Positions 1-10,659 of a stretch of DNA of 64,000 nt are shown here, one piece after another. How positions within the stretch are numbered: position 1 is the stretch's first letter; every line of letters begins with the position of its first letter. The position numbers and the translations under genes were made by a program. The stretch comes from Bipolaris cookei. Lineage: Eukaryota > Ascomycota > Dothideomycetes > Pleosporales > Pleosporaceae. The stretch lies in the NCBI GenBank assembly GCA_002286855.1, contig NRSV01000002.1:34178-98177 (forward strand), in the 5' to 3' direction. The notes under the pieces were generated by a model that ran no database searches, was not told the origin of the DNA, and worked only from the letters and a program-made list of their open reading frames with translations.

Positions 1-408
1 GTACGATCACCAACTGCTGCACAAGAAGGCTTCTCAAAGCTTGTTGAAGGAGCTGAGGAGATGCTACATGAGAATGTGCTTATGAAGGCCCGCATACGAG
101 AGCTTGAAGAGCAATTAGCTGAGGTAACAAAGCGCCGAGGGCGTAAAAGAAAGCGAATTCAGACAGGCGGGACACTAGACTTTGGTGCAGGAGCATCGCA
201 GGCAGCTGAAAATGCTGCTACTGGTCGTACGGCATCAAAGAAGGCGCGTGGTGGGGGTAGTCAAGAAAAGGCTCTACCAGGTCAACGGCACTGTGGAACC
301 TGTGGGAGAGTGGGCCATAACGCCCGTACGTGCCAAAAAGATGTAGAAGAAGATTCTCTATCAGATACAAGTGAGTTGTATAACGCATCTATAGCTAGTG
401 TAGAGTAA
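1..408 (+). CDS. C-terminal part of a pogo-type transposase with zinc knuckle (partial)
   Basis: The reading frame is open from base 1 to the stop at 406-408, so this is the tail of a protein that starts upstream. Visible are a helical Glu/Leu-rich stretch, a basic patch (RRGRKRKR) and a CCHC knuckle of the form CX2CX4HX4C (CGTCGRVGHNARTC), followed by an acidic Ser-rich tail. The same tail architecture occurs in the complete transposase of element J and in element K. CCHC knuckles usually bind single-stranded nucleic acid; here a role in transposase-DNA or RNA contact is inference. Whether the full copy is active cannot be judged from this piece. Confidence 0.75.
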   Translation, partial: VRSPTAAQEGFSKLVEGAEEMLHENVLMKARIRELEEQLAEVTKRRGRKRKRIQTGGTLDFGAGASQAAENAATGRTASKKARGGGSQEKALPGQRHCGTCGRVGHNARTCQKDVEEDSLSDTSELYNASIASVE

Positions 409-449
409 TTCGAGTTTTCGTACATGAAGTTCGTGATGCCAAGAAAAAG

Positions 450-483
450 TGTCCGGCTCGGTGGTGTGTCCGGCTCGGTGGTG
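450..483 (+). repeat. Two tandem 17-bp units in the right terminal repeat of element A
   Basis: TGTCCGGCTCGGTGGTG occurs twice in perfect tandem (450-466 and 467-483) immediately inside the element end. The related left end of element D has one unit only. Confidence 0.9.
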
Positions 484-678
484 CTTTACGTTATAACTAA
501 TGCTCAGATAGAAAAATACGCGGTAATGCGGCTGTGGGACGTCAATCTGCTGGCGGCAACATTTCGCGCCTCAGCTTGCACCTCAGTCTGCGCAACTATT
601 TTACTCTAAATTCAGTAGTCGGTGATATTAAGCGATGCTCCGGGTATTAAAGTTTCAGAACCTTATCTTAAAATGTTA

Positions 679-3273
679 CTCGGGCCCAGGGATAGCTCAT
701 CGCCACCCACCCTGCGTGTGGGCCCGAGCTCAACGATAATTCTATGCTCAACGATTACGCACCTTTTTAATTCACCTATACGCCATTAAATATACAACTT
801 TTTAAGCCAACCAAGATGCCGCGACGCGCTAGAGAGCCTACTCAATACGAGAAGTCCTCCAAAGCTATACTTGACGCCGCCGTTGAGCTCCAACAGCTCC
901 GCAAGCCCAACGTCCGTGAGTATGCGCGCCTACGTAACTTGCCATATCAACGCCTACTTAGAGCTTACAACGGCGGCAACAATAGATCCACACGCGCGCC
1001 AACAAATAGAAAGCTTACAGACGTGCAAGAAGCCTCTTTTGTATACTATCTCGACGCTATCGACGCTATAGGCTTCGGCATAACCAAGTATATGGTACAG
1101 GCTCAGGCCAATCGCCTCTTATGACAAGACTTTGACGCCGCCAATAACGCTGACGCTGTTCACTACAAGTCTCTAGAGCCTACTGTTGTTAGCAAAGACT
1201 GGACCCGTGGCTGGCTTAAGCGCAATCCTAAGTATACAAGGCTAAAGAGCCAGCCTATTGAAGTCGCGTAAGCTGGCACAGGATCCGGAAGCCTTGCAAC
1301 GCTGGTATGCAAATTTGAAAGAGCTATTCGATCTACTCGGCGTACAGGAGGGTGATACGTACAATATGGATGAGACTGGCGTACGGATTGGCATCTCAAA
1401 GAAACAGGCAGTTAATACTCAATATGGGCGCGATGTCCTAATGCCAATGTCTAATAATAGAGAGCTTGTTACCCCTGTAGAATGCATCTCAGCGTCTGGC
1501 TACTCAATCACACCTATGCTTATTGTCAAAGGTAATTGAATCTTTGACTATTGGCGGTTGATCTTCCTGACGACTACCTTATAAACATCACTTCTTCAGG
1601 GTACTCTACAGATCTTACAGCTTTTCATTGGATTAAGTACTTTGAGCAACAGACGAAGGATCTTAGGACAGGAGTATGGAGGCTCCTCCTGCTTAATGGC
1701 CATGGATCTTATTGTACGCATGAGTTCTTAGAGTGCTGTGAGCTTCACCGTATACCCGTAATTGCGCTCCCCCACATACAACACACTTGTTACAGCCGCT
1801 AGATGTGGGCTGCTTTCAGCCTTTGAAATGGTACCATGGAAAGGCACTTGACTGGGCCACGCGTACGGGTGCAAAGGACATCACAAAGGACGACTTTTTT
1901 GCTACAATTGACGAGATCCGACATCAGACATTCACATACAATACTATACGAAGTGGCTGGCGACGTACAGGGCTCTCTCCATGGGACCCAGAGACTGTAC
2001 TTGCCGCCGTCAGACTTATGGAAGTAGCGCCCGTTGACTTAGCGTCACCAGACGTATACAATAACGACGATACTGCTGGTGCTCCAGATAACCTGACGCA
2101 GTGAAGAACTCCGAATACGACGCGTATACTCAACAACCAGTTGTGTACTTTGCAAAAACGACTCGTGGAGGATTACAACGTTGACGACGAGCTCCTTGAC
2201 GCTCTAGAGACTGCTCACAAAGGCGCAATTGTCATGGCCAAAGCTACTCAAGGACTTGCTAATGCCCTACAGCGTACAAAAGCTGTTGAGATTGCTTGTG
2301 CAAAGCGTCGCGAGAGGGTTACCCATAGACGTCGACTGAATGAGGGAGGACCTTTGTACGCGAAGGACGCTAGACATATAGTCATTGAAAAGGAGCGGGA
2401 TGAGATCGTAGAGGCAGAGCTTAAGGTCCAAGATCATAATAATAAGCTTAAAAAGCGTCTAATTACAGTGCTTAAGCTATCAACAATACGACGTCTTAGC
2501 AAGTTGTCTACAAAGCGACATATACAGGGTACAACAATACAACATACGTCAGGCCTCCGCCAGTATGATAGCTCGTTGTTACGAGAAAGAGCTCAGAGCT
2601 CTCTGTATACGATTTCTCGTAGATCTATTTCACTGTGCTTGGATAGATCTATTGTAGAGGATCCGACGTACGCCGTATGGGTTGGCCTAGCAGCGCGACA
2701 GCCCTTTGATCCGTACACAGTCTACATAACTACCCGCAACGAGATAGCTTTCAAAGTACGTCAGCAACAAATTAAAGCTCAGAAAGAGTAGCAGGCTTCA
2801 ATTGATATACAAAATACGCATGAACCAAGCGATAATGGCTCTGTAGGCTACTCGCCGCCGCTAATGCACTTTTGTCCCGGCGACTTTAGGGATGGCTTAA
2901 TGGACATAGAAAAGATAGATCTATATAAGAGCTTGTTATGGGCTACTATATACCAATTGTTCTAAAGGAAGCACCGTTAAATAAGGAAAGAGACAAAAGG
3001 AAAAAACGAGACTACGGATGCTCAGGCGCGGGAGGTTTTTAGACATAAGTTCGCTTAGGTCACGTTTGCTCCGCAATACACATTGTAACATACAGTGTTC
3101 ATAGACCCTCACGGCAACCAGGCAGTACTTTATATTGATTTATTAATACATCAATTGTAAAAAAGTATACGGGATTTGATTTTGCAAAAAGGTCTATATT
3201 GTAGCATAATCGCGATTTGAATAGTTATCGTAATCGTTAAGCACAGTATTATCGTTGAGTTCGGGGGCCCGAG
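679..3273 (+). mobile_element. Element B: decayed pogo-type transposon with TA target duplication
   Basis: Ends begin CTCGGGCCC (679) and finish GGGCCCGAG (3273), each flanked by TA (677-678 and 3274-3275). Inside both ends lie two tandem copies of an 18-bp motif beginning CTCAACGAT or CTTAACGAT. The left end holds about 36 extra bases, so CTCGGGCCCA and TGGGCCCGAG form an imperfect hairpin at 679-728. The 3' 480 bp (about 2792-3270) holds no frame I can recognise. Length is about 2.6 kb. Confidence 0.75.
816..2791 (+). pseudogene. Transposase pseudogene of element B
   Basis: Successive frames on the plus strand give an N-terminal helix-turn-helix (starting MPRRAREPTQ), the first DDE motif (YNMDETG near 1363), the second motif degraded to LLLNGHGSY (the usual D replaced by N, a G-to-A type change), the third motif LQPLDVG (near 1790), and a long basic C-terminal helical region to 2791. 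Stops near 1122, 1537, 1800 and 2102 and frame changes break the gene. No single start-to-stop protein remains, and loss of the second Asp alone would abolish catalysis. Confidence 0.8.
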
Positions 3274-3549
3274 TAGATAATGATCTGTGGTGGTGATCAG
3301 AAAGTTTCTCCGTCGCCAAGTGATAGGCAAATTTCGCGTTGAGAGTTTACTGCAGCGAGCCTAGCTTTGTCATGTGAAATATATTCAAGTGACCTCCGCC
3401 TTGTTCAAGCATGTGACATGTTCTTCTGGCACGTTCTATCAGTCTTTGGTCTTTGTTCTATTATTAGCACAAACATGAGCGACGTTCACAACTAGGGCAT
3501 CTGCTCAGCAGAGTAGAGGAAGCTGTGGTGTATACTGTAACTAGCAACC

Positions 3550-5150
3550 ATGGACCCCGCCAGTCAGTCGCTGGCCTTAGAATTGCCTCCCGACGTGCGT
3601 AAGAGCATTTCTGCTCGAGATAGACATGGTAACGTTCCTCGCACTACTGTTCATTATCGGTACCGAGGTCGACCCTCAAAGAAGACCAAAGCTGAGAGCC
3701 AGCAATACTTGAGACCTGCTGAGGAGAGAGCATTCGTTGGTTTCCTGTTACGAATAAGTGCTAGTGGATCCCCTATCCGTATCAAGTACATACCTTCCCT
3801 CGCCTTCTGCACCGCCTGCCGACGAGTATCGAATCAGCCCGCTATGCCGCCGAACAAGAACTGGCATCAAGCCTTCCGTCGCCGTCATCTAGAGATTAAG
3901 TCAAGGAACAACAAAGCAATGGCTTAGGAGCGCCACGATAACAATACATATGACAAGGTTGCACACTGGCTCCAGATAATCGAACAGGAACTCCGCAGGC
4001 CAGACATCTTGCTGGAGAATGTCTACAATATAGACGAAACAGGAGCCATGCTTTCTATACTTGGCACTGTTAAGGTCCTTGTAGGTAAGGATTATCAACG
4101 AGACTACAGAGGTGCGGGCGTTAAGCGGACGATGGTGATCGCTATCGAATGCATGTCAGAAAGTGATGAGTCGCTAAATTCAATGATCATCTGGCCAGCC
4201 TCTACCCATTGGAGCAACTGGACGACGTATCTTACGACTGGGTGGTTCTACATCCTATCTGAATCTGATTGCAACGACTCCTTTATCAGCCTTAAATTGA
4301 TAAAACAAGTGTTTAATCCGCAAACTAAAGCACGCGCTAATAGAAAACCACGCATACTAATCTACGATGGCTTTGGTACTCACGAAACTCTTAAGGTTCT
4401 TAATTTCTGCTTCGAAAACAGCATTATCTTATATAGACTACCCTCTCATACCTCTCACAAGCCACAGCCAAGTATTGTATCAGTATTTGGCCCATTAAAG
4501 ACAGCATATCGAGATCAAGTCGAGCGACTTTACCGTGGGGGTCTAACAAACATCAGCAAGGGGCAATTTACTACCACATATAGCCCGGCAAGAGAAAAGG
4601 CAATGGCCAAGAAGAACATACTTGCAGGCTAGGCCAAGACTGGACTGTTTCCATTTAATCCAGCAAGGGTACTCCATGATCTCACAAAGCCAGACGTTCC
4701 CCCAGCTGTTGGAAACCCTTGCGAAGATAGAGATGTGCGAAATGAAATAGCTCAGACGCCAGTAATGCCCGTCTCCGCAGAGACCCTGAAAGGTTTGCTG
4801 AATCAGATCAAGCATAATCCTCGTGACGGTGACGAGCGAGGCAAAGCTCGTCACAACAGGCTCGTTCGAAAGCTTACCAATGCCGCCCAGCGATCATTTA
4901 CCCGGCAAGCACTAGACCAGAATTACATCGAAATTTTTGAAGACGCAAATAATGAAGCGAAGACTCGCCGTAAGACTCGCCGTAAGGTAAAGTCTGACAT
5001 TCTTTAGAAGGTCGACAAGGATGGGAACGGGGGAGTGGTGAGCTATAAATATCCTGAGATGGTTCGGGCAGATCGTGCTAGGAAGAAAGCGGCTGAGGAG
5101 GCTAAAGAAGCCCAAGGCAAAGGAAGCGCGGACGACCAAAGGCAGCTGTA
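3550..5150 (+). pseudogene. Element C: pogo-type transposase pseudogene
   Basis: An ATG at 3550 opens an N-terminal DNA-binding region that runs to a TAG at 3925. The frame then continues with YNIDETG (about 4023), ILIYDGFGTHET (about 4360) and, where LQPLD is expected, a degraded sequence without the third Asp. Further TAG stops at about 4630 and 5005 look like CAG-to-TAG or TGG-to-TAG changes. The C-terminus is Lys/Arg-rich. I could not find convincing terminal repeats, so the borders of the element (probably somewhere in 3280-5440) are unknown. Confidence 0.7.
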
Positions 5151-5552
5151 GATGCAGTTGAAGGCCAAGCAGATACGGGGAGGCGTAGCCGGAAGCGTAA
5201 AACTACAGTACCAGAAGCGCTCAGCCCAGATTATGCAGAACAGGATGTGGCAGAAATCCAGACACCAGTCGATCCAATGCTGAAATCATGGAGAGCGCCC
5301 GAGGCCCGGATGTGGTGATAGGTGGTGGAATACATACATAGCATTATTCGTATGTACTATATATAGAGAGGTCATAGGCGTAAAATCATTTCACGTATTT
5401 GCTGTTGTTTTGCTTACTTATAACGTTAAGTAAGACTACTAACGGCCCCCTCCCCCACCTACACCAAATTGACAGCACCACGTAGACACTTGTAAGCCTC
5501 ACCAGCTTGCATGTCTTATATAGCCTTGCGGCTGAAACAGGACGTTAAATTA

Positions 5553-5606
<54 letters not shown>

Positions 5607-5620
5607 TAATAAGACTACTA
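5151..5620. other. Non-coding spacer with TAA microsatellite
   Basis: This stretch holds the degraded tail of element C, a C-rich patch near 5447-5460 and the TAA microsatellite listed separately. No gene is visible. Confidence 0.5.
5553..5602. repeat. TAA/ATA trinucleotide microsatellite
   Basis: About 16 uninterrupted ATA units, followed by imperfect units up to the left end of element D. Element E at 24195 also sits in an ATT/TAA run. Confidence 0.95.
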
Positions 5621-6225
5621 ACGTAAAGCATCACCGAGCCGGACACTTTTTCTTGGCATTGCGAACATCGCTTCTAAAGTAACATGCCCCAACCACGTGA
5701 AGATGTATTAACTCAGCGAGAAGGTAGAATTATTCTTGCTATTCAGACCTATCCTACGGGCCAGTTTAGGAGCATTCGACGCGCTGCTGCTGTCTACAAC
5801 GTTCCTTTTCAGCGGCTTTCTGATCGGCTGAAGAAAATCACATTTCGGCCCCAAGCATTCCTAAACCGCCATAAGCTTACTATAACTGAAGATCAAGCAA
5901 CTGTACGGTATATCTGCTTCTTCTTACCAAGCAGACATGTGTACGCGTTCTTTGTAGATAATGAATGGCGGGGTAGCGTATCCCGCAGCGCAGATGCTCT
6001 GAATGACTGTAACCCACTCGCGATTGCTTGGCTGCGTAAGAGTAGGCCTTGTACGACGCTCTGCGCCTGTAACTACCTTCGTTGAGCCAATTACGCCCAT
6101 CTGAAAGCCAGTTTCGTCACAGTTGTGGATATCGTCTGGATGAACCCCATACTTCTCAATTGTCTCTCGTTTGTAGAGCCACCACAAATCGTAATAAAAT
6201 TGCGCAAAGCTAGGACTATACTATA
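5621..6225 (+). mobile_element. Element D: truncated, internally inverted transposon derivative
   Basis: The left end begins ACGT after TA (5619-5620) with a single 17-bp unit. From 5684 the plus strand encodes an N-terminal helix-turn-helix (MPQPREDVLTQ, ending near 5905). The sequence then switches: from about 5910 to 6190 the minus strand encodes the region around the first catalytic motif (HNCDETGFQMG), up to a PPFII motif. Sense N-terminus joined to antisense catalytic region is the same arrangement, with the same junction, as on the minus strand of element E. The right side is cut off by element F. It cannot encode a working transposase. Confidence 0.75.
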
Positions 6226-6248
6226 TACAGGCCTGCGGAAGTTTTGGC

Positions 6249-8093
6249 TTATTCAGATATTTTTTTGGAGGGCGTTATCACCCGGTCACGGCGACTACGC
6301 GGTGGAGCAGCTCGTGCAGCCCTTGCGGCTCCCACCACAGCTGGAGCAACACCACGCTTTTGACGCTTTGTAGCTGGCGTATGAGATTGTGAAGCCTTGC
6401 GCTTACCCTTTTGGGACAGTTGTATAAGCTTTTTGGTGTTGTTGATAAGCTCACGGTGTTGTTTCTTGGCCAGCTTTTCAGCGTCCTCCCTCTTCTCCTC
6501 CGCCCGTCTCTCCCGCTCTACACGCTTCACAGCTTTGAGTTGAGCCTCACAATCGCGTGCTGCCTTCTTGATCTCGGCTTGCTTGGCTTTTTGAAGCTTT
6601 TCGAGCTCGGCTTGTTGTTGTTGTGATGCCCGACGATCGCGAGCTCATTGTACACTCCTGAGCGACCACAGTTTGGCTCCCCCATGGTAAACCTCGTCCT
6701 CATCAAGCTGGAGGGTGAAGGACTGCTTTGGTCGCCTCTCCTTGATGGCTAGGGACTGCCTGAGGCCCCTGATCTCTTCATGGAGTATACTGTTTTGAGC
6801 TGCGATGTGGCACAAGCTTCGTTGAAGCTTCTTGACGTCTTTACTGCCCTGATCCTTTACCTCACGGCGTATGATTGACTTGAGCTTGAGCCAGTCATCA
6901 CCGGAGAGGACTGACTGGCTGCTGTTAGAATCTGAAGCCTCCTTGGCAAACTTCTTGAGTACAGCGTCTGGGTTGGCTGGCTGTATACCGGTGGCTTCAA
7001 AAGACCTTTTGATGAGTGGAGGTTTGAATACAGAGCTCCAGGACCTCCAGAAGAGCGGGAAGAAGTCTCCTTTGGTCAAATTGAGCAACCCCTGGCTGTC
7101 CTGAAGGTATCCAGCCAACTGAGTTGAGTAAGCTGTTGCAAGGGGTTTGAACATCACCACATCAAGTGGTTGAAGCGTATGGGTAGCGTGAGGTGGAAAT
7201 ACAAAGAAGAGGATCTTGTTGTAGTGGCAATACTCAATAAACTCCATGGTTACATGGGATCCGTGGCCGTCAAGGAGTAGTAATCGATACCCGGTTGAAG
7301 CGTATCGTCTGGTCTCCCGTTCAAACACCCCCTTGAGCCAAGCTAACCCAATATCGTTGTTGCTCCAGCCAGAGGGTGATGAAGTAGTAAATACTGAGTG
7401 TTCTCCTGCTTGTACAGCATCAACCCAGCTCGATTGAACAGCTCCGTTGGCTCCCTGGAAGATGAGAGTTGTACTCAAAGCTTTGCCATCCGAACAAATA
7501 CAAGCTATCACCGTTATCCACTCGCTTGAGCCATCTTCAAGTGCTTGCCTTGCCCCTTTTTGCTCATAGAGTCTCTTGTCGAATATACGTTTTGTATTGC
7601 CAACCCGGCCAAGTTGAAATCCCTTTTCGTCCATATTGAATATATGTATTGGTTGTACGTTGTACCCCTCTATCTTTTCATGTAAAAGCTTGAAATACAA
7701 GCTGTACTTGGCTCCTGAATCAGCTTTGGTTCGCTCCTTGGCCATGGCTTTGCCCGAGCGAGAGATGAGATGGTTGGGATGACGGCGGAGGAACCGGGAA
7801 ACCCAGCTTTCAGAGACCGGTTTGCCAGCCAACTCGCTGGCAAACTGTTGTACCATTATTCTTGTAGGTGGGAAACGTCATTCGGTAAGCGTTTTGATGT
7901 ATCGTACAAGCTCGGCTTCGCGTTGTGGGTGGAGGGATTGGTTGCGTACGCCATAGTCCTCGTTTTGGTGTTTGTGTCGTCTCATCAGCGTCGTTCGTGT
8001 TACGCCATACTTTTTGGCAATTTGTTGGTACGAGAATTGTTCTCCTGGATCGCGCGATTCGATTTCTGCAATCGCTTCTTCAATCAGATCCAT
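6249..8093 (-). pseudogene. Transposase of element F, broken by two nonsense codons
   Basis: From ATG 8093 the frame reads an N-terminal psq-type helix-turn-helix, a CENP-B/Tc5-type helix-turn-helix, a DDE domain with all three acidic motifs present (NMDEKGF, LLLLDGHGSH, LQPLDVV), a conserved EVYHGGAKLWSLR block and a long Lys/Arg/Glu coiled-coil tail ending at 6249, about 614 codons. Only two in-frame stops interrupt it: TGA after LTE (about 7878) and TGA after RSVQ (about 6645). Both sit where a CGA Arg codon would fit, so each is explained by one C-to-T change. The middle 403-codon frame is open on its own and starts MVQQFASELAG. This is a recently inactivated copy. Confidence 0.8.
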
Positions 8094-8141
8094 GGTGGTC
8101 GAGTTATGACGCGTTGAAGTTCTGTTGTTGTGGTGGTGGGG

Positions 8142-8175
8142 GTGTGCAACTGGCGACCATGTGCATCTGGCGCAC
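8142..8175 (-). repeat. Two tandem 17-bp units in the 5' end of element F
   Basis: GTGTGCAACTGGCGACC (8142-8158) and ATGTGCATCTGGCGCAC (8159-8175) match at about 13 of 17 positions in tandem register. Confidence 0.7.
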
Positions 8176-8243
8176 GGATACTGTAGTTTGGCAGAACTAA
8201 GCTCCGTGGGGCGAGTATAACAAGATTGCCAGTAGGCTACTGT

Positions 8244-8277
8244 GCCGGACGGGCCAATGCCCAGGACGGCTCAATGC
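8244..8277 (+). repeat. Two tandem 17-bp units in the 3' end of element G
   Basis: GCCGGACGGGCCAATGC (8244-8260) is followed by CCAGGACGGCTCAATGC (8261-8277). Confidence 0.8.
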
Positions 8278-8499
8278 CCGCTCCGACCCATCAAAACCAC
8301 CACAAAACCGAGGCTGTAGAGCGCCAATAGATAGCTATTATTATGAGATTTCTTAGTGTTGAGAAACTAGAATAATATTGCAATCATCTATCTATCGATA
8401 CTTGGCTGGAAACTTGATATCGCGGTCGCCCCGCGATCGCTGTGTTGGTCGAGCTGCTGAGCCATCAGGTGGCTGCTGACCACTATCACAACTACTACT

Positions 8500-10278
8500 A
8501 ATTATTTTTTTGATCCTGGTTTTGTACAAGCTTTAAAGCTTCTTTTGTTACTCTTTTGGGAAGTTTTAATAGCTTGTTTTAGTCGTTTTGCAGCTCTACG
8601 GGCAGCTCGGCGAGCAGCTCGTTCAGTAGCTTCATCAGCTTTCTGCTTCGCCCGTAGTAGTCTCGCCTCAGCTCGCACGCGACGCCGTGTATCAAGCTCT
8701 TGAGCTTTAAGCAGCTTCGCCTCCTCTCGAGCTTTAATTTTAATAGCTTTCTGATGTTGTAGTGCCTCACGATCACGCTATCTGCTCGTAGAGGCTGCGA
8801 GCTTCTCGCACCTTCCGCGGCGACCAGAAACTAGCTCCACCATGATAATCTTCGGGCAGCTCGAGCGCACCAGGCTGTGAGCTCTGCTTCCGCTGACGCT
8901 CACCAATTAGAGCTCCTCATAACTTTTGAATCTCTTGCTGGTCAAGCTTTGACTGGGTGGACAGCTTTATGATAGTTCGATTAAGCTGGGAGATCTTTCT
9001 ACTCTCTTTTTGATCAACCGCGCGATTAACTAGCTCTCCAATCTTTCTCCAATATGAAGCGCTTAGCGCGGACGAGTCGCTATCGCTGTGGTAAGCTGCT
9101 GGTTTAAACTTCTGGAGTATTACTTCTGGATTGAACGGCGATATACTGGTAGCTTCAAAGGCTCGGAGGATCGTCAATTCCTTGAATGATGCCTGCCAGG
9201 CGTTCCAGAATAGTGGGAAGAAATGGGACTTGGTAATAGGTAGCAGCCCTTGGCACCTATCCATGAAGCTCGATAGCTCGTTCGAATAGGCAGTGGATAG
9301 CGGCTTAAACAGCCCAACATCGAGCGGCTGCAACGTATGAGTTGCATGAGGTGGGTATATTGCAATTAAGATCTTATTCTGATCGCAATAGTCAATAAAT
9401 TCCATTGTGAGGTGAGATTGATGGCCATCCATGAACAACAATTGGTAGGACGACCGAGCTTTTGCTTTAGTGGCAGGATCGAATACCTGTTTGAGCCACT
9501 GAAGCCCGATATCATTATTCGACCAGCCAGTAGCCGATGTGGCGATTCGGGCGGAGTGGATCTCTGGATCAAAGCCTTGCAACCACGAGTTTTGGATCGA
9601 TCCAGATTGGCTTGAATAGATGATGCTTGGATCTAGATGAGATCCATTAGCACAGATACAAGCTATCAGCGTAATCCACTCTCGATTGCTATCTTGGATC
9701 ATAGTCTTTCTTGATCTAGATTGAAGAGAAGCTTTAGAAAAGATCCTTGTTGAGCGCGATTGGACTCTAATCATAAAGCCCTTCTCATCCATATTGTATA
9801 TATAGCGCGGCTCGATCTCATATTAGGCGATTTTTTGGCGCAGAAGCTCAAAATATAGACGATATTTCTGTTCTGAATCAGCTCGGTGGCGATTGCGATC
9901 CATTAACGCGGCCTATTTTGCCTGGAGAAGATCTGGATAGCGTTGAACAAAGCGATCAACCCAGTGGCAACCAATCTCTTTCTGCGCGATCTCTGAAGCA
10001 AAGCTCCGAACGAGATCTCGATTAGGTGCAGCATCGCGTATAGTAAGTCGATCTATATATTCTATAAGAGCTTTCTCTTGTTATGGGTGGAGAGCCTGAC
10101 GATTTTGAGCCTCAACGTAGCGTGAAGCTGTTTTACCTTGGTGTCGGCGCGCGAGCGTTCTTCGATCAACACCAAACTTTTTCGCGATTTGGGTGTATAC
10201 AAGTTTTTCACCGGGTTCTAAAGCTGTAATAACTGCAAGCGCAGCGTCAATAGGCTCAATTCAGGGTGGTTGCCGCAT
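8500..10278 (-). pseudogene. Transposase pseudogene of element G
   Basis: The minus-strand frame shows helix-turn-helix domains, then a 291-codon open stretch (9792-8917) with NMDEKGF at its upstream edge, LLFMDGHQSH and LQPLDVG, so all three acidic residues are retained. A Lys/Arg/Ala-rich helical tail follows to about 8500. In-frame TAA/TAG stops in the N-terminal third (for example near 10080, 9912 and 9824) sit where CAA or CAG Gln codons are expected, consistent with C-to-T changes at CpA. A TGA also follows the most upstream ATG (10278). Confidence 0.75.
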
Positions 10279-10359
10279 GATTGGGTTGGTGGTGTTGGTA
10301 GTGGTTGGTGGGGTGGAGCGGGCATTGAGCCGTCCCGGGCATCTGCACGGTACCGTGTC

Positions 10360-10393
10360 CGTGCGCGGATCGATCGGATTCGCGCAACGATCA
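10360..10393 (+). repeat. Two tandem 17-bp units, left end of element H
   Basis: CGTGCGCGGATCGATCG (10360-10376) and GATTCGCGCAACGATCA (10377-10393) share 11 of 17 positions. The mirror pair at the right end confirms the register. Confidence 0.7.
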
Positions 10394-10659
10394 CTGAACA
10401 CCATATCCACCACTTCAAAGGCGAGGCTACTGAGCCACGTATAATAGCCATTATTATAAGATATCATAGACGCGTAGTGAATAGACACTCGCAATCATTT
10501 TTTACTATTTGTATTTACTTGGAAGCTTAATATTGCGGTCTCGGGAGGTGAGCTTTGGTGGAGCAGTTGATGGCTCGTCACTAGGCCGAGCACCAGCTGG
10601 CTCATTCAAATCTTTTTTTGACGCTTGATACTTGATGAGGCTCCTTGTAACGGTCTCTT

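Larger units (their letters stand above)
1..491 (+). mobile_element. Element A: 3' end of a pogo/Fot-type DNA transposon
   Basis: The window opens inside a transposon whose right end can be placed at base 491: the terminal ACGT is followed by a TA (492-493), the expected target duplication for this superfamily. The right terminal repeat carries two perfect tandem 17-bp units (450-483). Its inner part matches the left end of element D at 5621 and the ends of element E at 24195, so A, D and E belong to one family. The left part lies outside the window. Confidence 0.85.
6228..8183 (-). mobile_element. Element F: near-intact pogo/Fot1-type transposon
   Basis: The right (5') end is at 8183 before TA 8184-8185 and contains two tandem 17-bp units. 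The left (3') end is less certain; I place it at 6228 where TA is followed by CAG, matching the CAG with which the right end starts when read inward. F is the first of three related minus-strand elements in head-to-tail order (F, G, H). Confidence 0.65.
8240..10350 (-). mobile_element. Element G: decayed pogo-type transposon
   Basis: The left (3') end is CTGTGCCGGACG after TA 8238-8239. The right (5') end is at 10350, next to TA 10351-10352, which also serves as the left flank of element H. Both ends contain GGACGGCTCAATGCCCGCTCC read inward or a one-piece variant; the 5' end has lost about 9 bp of its outer unit. Length 2111 bp, almost the same as H. Confidence 0.8.

Noticed and set aside
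8186..8239. Possible continuation of the LINE reverse transcriptase to the left of element G (reads LAYWQSC after removing G and H)
   Set aside because: Only 52 bp are available and the expected YxDD motif is not present, so the join is not supported.
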